NCBI GenBank assembly: GCA_042569595.1
Contig: JBHPHI010000013.1
Coordinates: forward strand, 1-28,456
Direction: 5' to 3'
DNA: 28,456 nt
DNA from: JBHPHI01 sp042569595
GTDB lineage: Bacteria > Patescibacteriota > Microgenomatia > UBA1400 > 2-01-FULL-45-11
The notes below the pieces were generated by a model. It did not search any database. It saw nothing but the letters and a program-made list of their open reading frames with translations, and had not been told where the DNA came from. Of the stretch, positions 24,978 through 28,456 are shown in pieces. The first letter of the stretch is position 1, and the number at the start of each line of letters is the position of its first letter. Made by a program: the position numbers and the translations under genes.

Positions 24978-25607
24978 ATGAGAATAAGTCTTTATCAAAT
25001 TCTAAAAAGAACTCTAGATATAGCGCTATCGCTTGTTGGGATCATTTTATTTTTACCAGTATGGGTGATTATCCCCATTCTCATTAAACTGGACACTCCA
25101 GGACCAATCATTTTTGGACATAAAAGAGTTGGTAAAGGGGGGAAATTGTTTTCTATGTATAAATTTAGATCAATGATAGAAAACGCTGAAGAATATTTAT
25201 ATAAAAAGGATCCTGAGTTATTAAAAAAATTTAAATCAGGGGATTGGAAGCTTGAAAACGATCCTAGAATTACCAAGCTTGGAAAAATTCTTCGCTCAAT
25301 CACTATTGATGAATTTCCTCAGTTAATAAACGTTTTAAAAGGTGAGATGAGTATTGTTGGTCCAAGAGCTTATGTTCCCACAGAGCTTCGAGAACAACCA
25401 GAAAAATACCCAGAAACAAAATCTCTCATGAAAGACATTTTAGACGTAAAGCCAGGAATTACTGGTCCTTGGCAAACATCGGGAAGAAATGATATTCCTT
25501 TTGACATGCGTGCCCAACTAGATGCAGAATATGCTAGGAATAAATCTATAATTAAAGATATAATAATAATTCTAAAAACACCTGCTGCAATGTTTAGTAA
25601 GTGGTAG
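24978..25607 (+). CDS. Small phosphoglycosyl transferase initiating glycan assembly (bacterial sugar transferase family)
   Basis: This 209-residue protein has the monotopic PglC-like form. KRTLDIA at 10-16 is followed by one hydrophobic re-entrant helix at about 15-36, then LDTPGPIIFGHKRVGKGG at 38-55, KFRSM at 62-66, NDPRITKLGKILR at 94-106, and TIDEFPQLINVLKGEMS with IVGPR up to 130. D111-E112 is the catalytic acidic pair that forms the covalent phosphosugar intermediate. It moves a sugar phosphate from a UDP-sugar to undecaprenyl phosphate at the inner membrane face, the first step of the pathway. It lacks the N-terminal multi-helix and CoA-binding parts of WbaP/WcaJ-type enzymes. It starts two bases after the previous gene and lies six bases before the DUF4012 gene. 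Confidence 0.93.
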   Translation: MRISLYQILKRTLDIALSLVGIILFLPVWVIIPILIKLDTPGPIIFGHKRVGKGGKLFSMYKFRSMIENAEEYLYKKDPELLKKFKSGDWKLENDPRITKLGKILRSITIDEFPQLINVLKGEMSIVGPRAYVPTELREQPEKYPETKSLMKDILDVKPGITGPWQTSGRNDIPFDMRAQLDAEYARNKSIIKDIIIILKTPAAMFSKW

Positions 25608-25613
25608 TAAATT

Positions 25614-27617
25614 ATGAGTCAAGAACCTGCCAAAAAAGAATCAATCAGTCTTCCTAAGCCAAAACCAAAAACTTTGATTGAAAAATCAGAAGACATTCCA
25701 AAAATTACCCCCGGAAAAGAAACGAAAATGTTGGAAAAATCAAAGTCTTCAATAAAGCAATCTTCAAAAAAACCAAAGAAGAAAATCACCAAGAAGAAAA
25801 AAATTGTATTGGCAATTATTGTCATAATTCTTATTCCAATTTTTGCGTCAATTTATCCAATTTATCAATTGTTGAATCTCGGAAAAAACACCCAAAACAC
25901 CGTTAATGAGTTGACGGAGGCAGCGAAAAGTCAAAATTTAGTTTTAGCATCAGAAAAGTTAAATAAATTCCATCAAGACCTTAAGGGAATTGAGCGAACA
26001 TACAAACTTTTAAGTTGGATGGAGTACAGTCCTTTTAGATGGCATTATCAAGATGGGAAGAGAGTAATATTAGCCGCAATTTCTGGGACGGAGGCTGGTA
26101 AAGCTGGATTGGATGCAGTCATGCCATACACTGATGTTTTGGGGCTTGAGGGGGAAGGTACTTTCACAGGCGGGACAACAGAAGATAGAATTGTGGCAAT
26201 TCTGGATACTCTAGACAAAATTTCTCCAGTTTTAGATGAGGTGTCAAGCAAGCTTAAGTTTGCTAATGAGCAAATAAGTCAAATAGATCCAAAAAGATAT
26301 CCTGAAAAAATAGCTGGAAGATCCGTTGAGGATGTAATTCAAGAGGGGAAATCATATTTAAACTCAGCTGCCTCAGGAATTGATAATGTTAAGCCCGTTA
26401 TTGAAGTTTTACCAAAATTGGCAGGAGTGGATGAGACCAAAAGATATTTAGTTTTATTCCAAAATGATGCGGAACTGAGACCCACAGGAGGATTTATGAC
26501 GGCTTACGCGATCATGGATTTAACTAGGGGAACTATTATTGCAGAAAGGTCAGAGGACATATATTCGCTAGACAACAAGTTTAATAAAAGACTTCAGCCT
26601 CCAAAGCCAATAGAAAAATATTTTCCACTAGTTTATTACTGGTATCTCCGTGACATGAATCTGTCCCCAGACTTTAAAGTAAGTATGGATACTTTTGTGC
26701 AGTATTACGAACAAGTTCCTGGGGAGCCAGAGGTTGATGGCATCATTTCAATAGATACAAACGTTTTAAAAGATTTAGTGGCCGTTTTAGGCCCCGTAGA
26801 TGTTCCAGGGTATGGATCATTTAGTAGTGAAATTGTACCCCAGTGTGAGTGTCCTCAAGTAATTTGGAAATTAGAAGACATGGTTACGAGGCCAGTTTCA
26901 GAAATTCGAACAGATAGAAAAGCAGTGTTAGGACCAATGATGCAAACTCTTCTTCAAAAAGCCTATGATGCAGACAGCAATGCTTGGCCAGAACTATTCC
27001 AGTCAATGTTTAAAAATGTTGCTGAAAAACACATTCTCTTCTATATGAAGGATGAACAGATTCAAAATGCGGCAGAAAAAATAAATGTTGCCGGAAGAAT
27101 GGTTGATTATGATGGGGACTATCTTCATATAAATGATGCAAATTTTGGTGGTGCCAAAAGCAATATGTTTGTAACCCAAGAGGTAGATCAAGAAATTGAA
27201 ATTAATGAAGGTAGCGTTACAAAAGACGTTACTCTAGTATATAAAAATCCGTTCAGGGGCAGCAACTGCAATCTTGAGGCAGGGAAACTATGTCTAAACG
27301 GTATATTGAGAGATTTCATTAGGATATACATTCCGATTGGTAGCGAATTAGTGGAAACTCAAGGATTTGAGAAGGATTCTGTGGAGGTATATGAAGAGCT
27401 TGGAAAAACTGTTATAGAAGGATTCTTTTTGCTTCAACCCCAATCTCAAACTAAACTTAAGCTCACCTACTCATCACCATATTCACCTACGGACAAATAC
27501 AAACTAATGATTCAAAAACAACCTGGAACTTACGCACCAAAACACACTATTACAATCGGAGACAGCTTTGAAGAGTTTGAATTGCTTTCAGATAAAACAT
27601 TGGAAATTGATCTGTAA
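25614..27617 (+). CDS. DUF4012 family membrane-anchored protein
   Basis: This 667-residue protein has a 60-residue cytoplasmic N-terminus rich in Lys, Pro and Ser, one transmembrane helix at about 63-86 (VLAIIVIILIPIFASIYPI), and a large outside part. A helical region lies at about 90-265, and the DUF4012 core follows, with ETKRYLVLFQNDAELRPTGG at 274-293 as its signature. Four Cys residues occur in the outer part: a close pair (QCECPQ near 403-408) and two around residue 550, suggesting disulfides. The function is unknown. The family recurs in CPR and actinobacterial genomes beside surface-polysaccharide genes. Its position directly after the initiating transferase makes it a candidate for glycan attachment or export, by inference only. 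No terminator is seen before recO. Confidence 0.85.
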   Translation: MSQEPAKKESISLPKPKPKTLIEKSEDIPKITPGKETKMLEKSKSSIKQSSKKPKKKITKKKKIVLAIIVIILIPIFASIYPIYQLLNLGKNTQNTVNELTEAAKSQNLVLASEKLNKFHQDLKGIERTYKLLSWMEYSPFRWHYQDGKRVILAAISGTEAGKAGLDAVMPYTDVLGLEGEGTFTGGTTEDRIVAILDTLDKISPVLDEVSSKLKFANEQISQIDPKRYPEKIAGRSVEDVIQEGKSYLNSAASGIDNVKPVIEVLPKLAGVDETKRYLVLFQNDAELRPTGGFMTAYAIMDLTRGTIIAERSEDIYSLDNKFNKRLQPPKPIEKYFPLVYYWYLRDMNLSPDFKVSMDTFVQYYEQVPGEPEVDGIISIDTNVLKDLVAVLGPVDVPGYGSFSSEIVPQCECPQVIWKLEDMVTRPVSEIRTDRKAVLGPMMQTLLQKAYDADSNAWPELFQSMFKNVAEKHILFYMKDEQIQNAAEKINVAGRMVDYDGDYLHINDANFGGAKSNMFVTQEVDQEIEINEGSVTKDVTLVYKNPFRGSNCNLEAGKLCLNGILRDFIRIYIPIGSELVETQGFEKDSVEVYEELGKTVIEGFFLLQPQSQTKLKLTYSSPYSPTDKYKLMIQKQPGTYAPKHTITIGDSFEEFELLSDKTLEIDL

Positions 27618-27623
27618 ACCTGA

Positions 27624-28169
27624 ATGAGTAGATCATTTAATTCAGAGGGAATAGTTCTTAAGCGCATAAACTACGGTGATGCTGATAGAATTGTCACATT
27701 TTACACAAAAAAATTTGGAAAAATTACTGCAATTGCCAAGGGATCAAGGAAACTATCATCTAGAAAAAAAGGTGGAATGGAGCCAGGAACAGAAAGTAAA
27801 TGTCTGTACATAAGAAGTAAGGGTATGCCAATAGTCACACAATCTCAGGTTTTATCAAGCTTTTCTAAGGCTCAAGAAGATCTCACATCAGTTACGCAGG
27901 TGTTTCAGGTTTTAGAGATTATAGACTTACTTACAGTAGATGAAGAACCCAACATCAACACTTACAATCTTCTAAAAAACTCATTGAACCTAATGCAGCA
28001 TAACGGCTCAAAGAAGGAAAAACTAATAGAAAATATAAAAAAAATATTAGAGTCCTTAGGTTTTGGGCCACCAGAGAATTTTAATGAATTAGACATAAAA
28101 CATTACATTGAAGATCTTGCAAGCAAAAAATTAAAAACCAAAAAATTCTTGACAACAAAAACTAGCTAA
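27624..28169 (+). CDS. recO: DNA repair protein RecO, short form without zinc finger
   Basis: This 181-residue protein has the N-terminal OB-fold start of RecO: SEGIVLKRINYGDADRIVTFYTKKFGKITAIAKG at about 7-40, given in parts (EGIVLKRINYGDAD, then RIVTFYTKKFGKI). A helical part with VFQVLEIIDLLT follows. RecO works with RecF/RecR in RecA loading at gaps and anneals ssDNA. Usual length is about 240 residues. Here the Cys4 zinc-binding segment between the helical domain and the C-terminus is absent, and LESLGFGPPENF runs directly into YIEDLASKKLKTKKFL, which matches the normal C-terminal helix. The protein is therefore neatly shortened rather than frameshifted. The start is ATG 27624, six bases after the DUF4012 stop. 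Its last codons carry the -35 box of the next promoter. Confidence 0.87.
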   Translation: MSRSFNSEGIVLKRINYGDADRIVTFYTKKFGKITAIAKGSRKLSSRKKGGMEPGTESKCLYIRSKGMPIVTQSQVLSSFSKAQEDLTSVTQVFQVLEIIDLLTVDEEPNINTYNLLKNSLNLMQHNGSKKEKLIENIKKILESLGFGPPENFNELDIKHYIEDLASKKLKTKKFLTTKTS

Positions 28170-28177
28170 AGTAGCAT
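28149..28177 (+). promoter_or_regulatory. Sigma-70-type promoter of the glycyl-tRNA synthetase leader
   Basis: TTGACA at 28149-28154 is a perfect -35 box, lying within the 3' end of recO. TAGCAT at 28172-28177 is a 4-of-6 match to TATAAT at the optimal 17-base spacing. Transcription would begin near 28184, about ten bases before the first helix of the T-box leader. Confidence 0.7.
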
Positions 28178-28183
28178 CAAGTC

Positions 28184-28326
28184 AAAGTTAATAGCGATTT
28201 TGATAGGGGTGGAGCCCAGGAGTCGCAGGCAATAAAGAGGCTTGGTTCATTGGATATCATAACCAGCAAATAGGGTGGAACCGCCCGGCAGGGTCCCTAG
28301 TAATAGTAAATTACTAGGGTTTTTTT
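28184..28326 (+). ncRNA. Glycine T-box riboswitch (compact leader)
   Basis: AGGGTGGAACCGC at 28272-28284 is the nearly invariant T-box sequence. Upstream, AAAGAGGC at 28234-28241 and the helix GC-T-TGGTT (28240-28247) with AACCAGC (28261-28267) match Stem III of known glyQS T-boxes. Stem I is short: GCGATT (28194-28199) pairs with AGTCGC (28221-28226), enclosing GGGGTGGAGCCC. GGC at 28228-28230 just after it is the likely glycine specifier. In the antiterminator, AGGG (28272-28275) pairs with CCCT (28295-28298) and ACC (28280-28282) with GGT (28292-28294), leaving TGGA as the bulge that pairs with the tRNA end UCCA. This fits the U discriminator of bacterial tRNA-Gly. Uncharged tRNA-Gly would favour the antiterminator and turn on the downstream synthetase gene. 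Overall identity is firm; the exact Stem I fold is uncertain. Confidence 0.9.
28295..28326 (+). terminator. Intrinsic terminator of the T-box leader
   Basis: CCCTAGTAAT (28295-28304) is perfectly complementary to ATTACTAGGG (28310-28319) with a five-base loop, followed by seven T residues (28320-28326). Its 5' arm includes the CCCT needed by the antiterminator, so the two structures exclude each other. Confidence 0.92.
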
Positions 28327-28341
28327 GTACAATAATACCCG

Positions 28342-28348
28342 AAGGAGA
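28342..28348 (+). promoter_or_regulatory. Ribosome binding site of the glycyl-tRNA synthetase gene
   Basis: AAGGAGA is a strong Shine-Dalgarno sequence four bases before the ATG at 28353. It favours this ATG over the in-frame ATG at 28365. It lies downstream of the terminator, so control is by transcription termination rather than by hiding this site. Confidence 0.75.
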
Positions 28349-28352
28349 TTTT

Positions 28353-28456
28353 ATGAACACTAGCATGAGCGATATTGTTTCTCTTGCAAAAAGAAGAGGA
28401 TTTATTTTTCCAGGATCAGAGATTTATGGCGGACTCGCAAACACGTACGACTTTGG
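28353..28456 (+). CDS. glyQS: Glycyl-tRNA synthetase, alpha2 type (N-terminal part, cut by window end)
   Basis: The 34 visible residues read MNTSMSDIVSLAKRRGFIFP and then GSEIYGGLANTYDFG. The 'l..l.krRGFif.sSEIYGG..g.yDyGPlG' pattern is the N-terminus of the class II, single-chain (alpha2) glycyl-tRNA synthetase found in Gram-positives, Thermus, archaea and eukaryotes. It is unlike the alpha2beta2 GlyQ/GlyS enzyme of many Gram-negatives. It charges tRNA-Gly with glycine in the cytoplasm. The T-box leader upstream with a GGC specifier agrees independently with this identity. The 3' part is outside the window. Confidence 0.93.
   Translation, partial: MNTSMSDIVSLAKRRGFIFPGSEIYGGLANTYDF

Noticed and set aside
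24995..25303. 102-residue open frame on the - strand inside the phosphoglycosyl transferase gene
   Set aside because: It mirrors conserved coding sequence on the + strand and matches no family I recognise.
1..28456. CRISPR arrays, tRNA genes, insertion sequences or phage genes
   Set aside because: No regularly spaced repeats, cloverleaf-like sequence, transposase or integrase motifs were seen by reading; the only tRNA-related element is the T-box leader.

Overview
The window is about 28.5 kb of AT-rich bacterial DNA. It is packed with short-spaced or overlapping genes, almost all on the + strand. The layout, the AT- and Lys-rich proteins, the run of glycosyltransferases, a DUF4012 membrane protein and a RecO without a zinc finger resemble candidate phyla radiation bacteria (Patescibacteria), perhaps the Microgenomates side. 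That placement is inference from style; no 16S or ribosomal protein is present to prove it. TGA is used as an ordinary stop, so this is not a TGA-recoded lineage.

Bases 1-27617 are a cell-surface polysaccharide locus. It opens with the tail of a SAM methyltransferase, a GT4 glycosyltransferase, a sulfotransferase with an odd start region and a DUF2142-type membrane protein. One gene on the opposite strand (3905-4864) encodes a UDP-glucuronate decarboxylase, which makes UDP-xylose. From about 4915 to 25607 an almost unbroken series follows: GT-C membrane glycosyltransferases, GT2 and GT4 cytoplasmic glycosyltransferases, a Wzx-type flippase, a SAM methyltransferase, a hexapeptide acyltransferase, a Wzy/O-antigen-ligase-type polymerase, a mannose-1-phosphate guanylyltransferase and a small PglC-type phosphoglycosyl transferase. 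A DUF4012 protein closes the run. Four ATGA start/stop overlaps and several longer overlaps indicate translational coupling.

Read together, the genes suggest a Wzx/Wzy-like pathway. The phosphoglycosyl transferase would load the first sugar on a polyprenyl phosphate. GT2 and GT4 enzymes would extend it with mannose, xylose and unidentified sugars. Acetyl, methyl and sulfate groups may be added. Wzx would flip the unit, and the Wzy-like protein would polymerise it or transfer it. GT-C enzymes could add side sugars outside the membrane. Wzz, Wzc and Wza homologues are not seen.

Bases 27624-28456 are housekeeping: a short recO, then a consensus-like promoter, a compact glycine T-box riboswitch with antiterminator and terminator, and the start of an alpha2-type glycyl-tRNA synthetase gene. 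I see no tRNA, rRNA, CRISPR array, insertion sequence or origin. No stretch over 300 bases lacks a gene.
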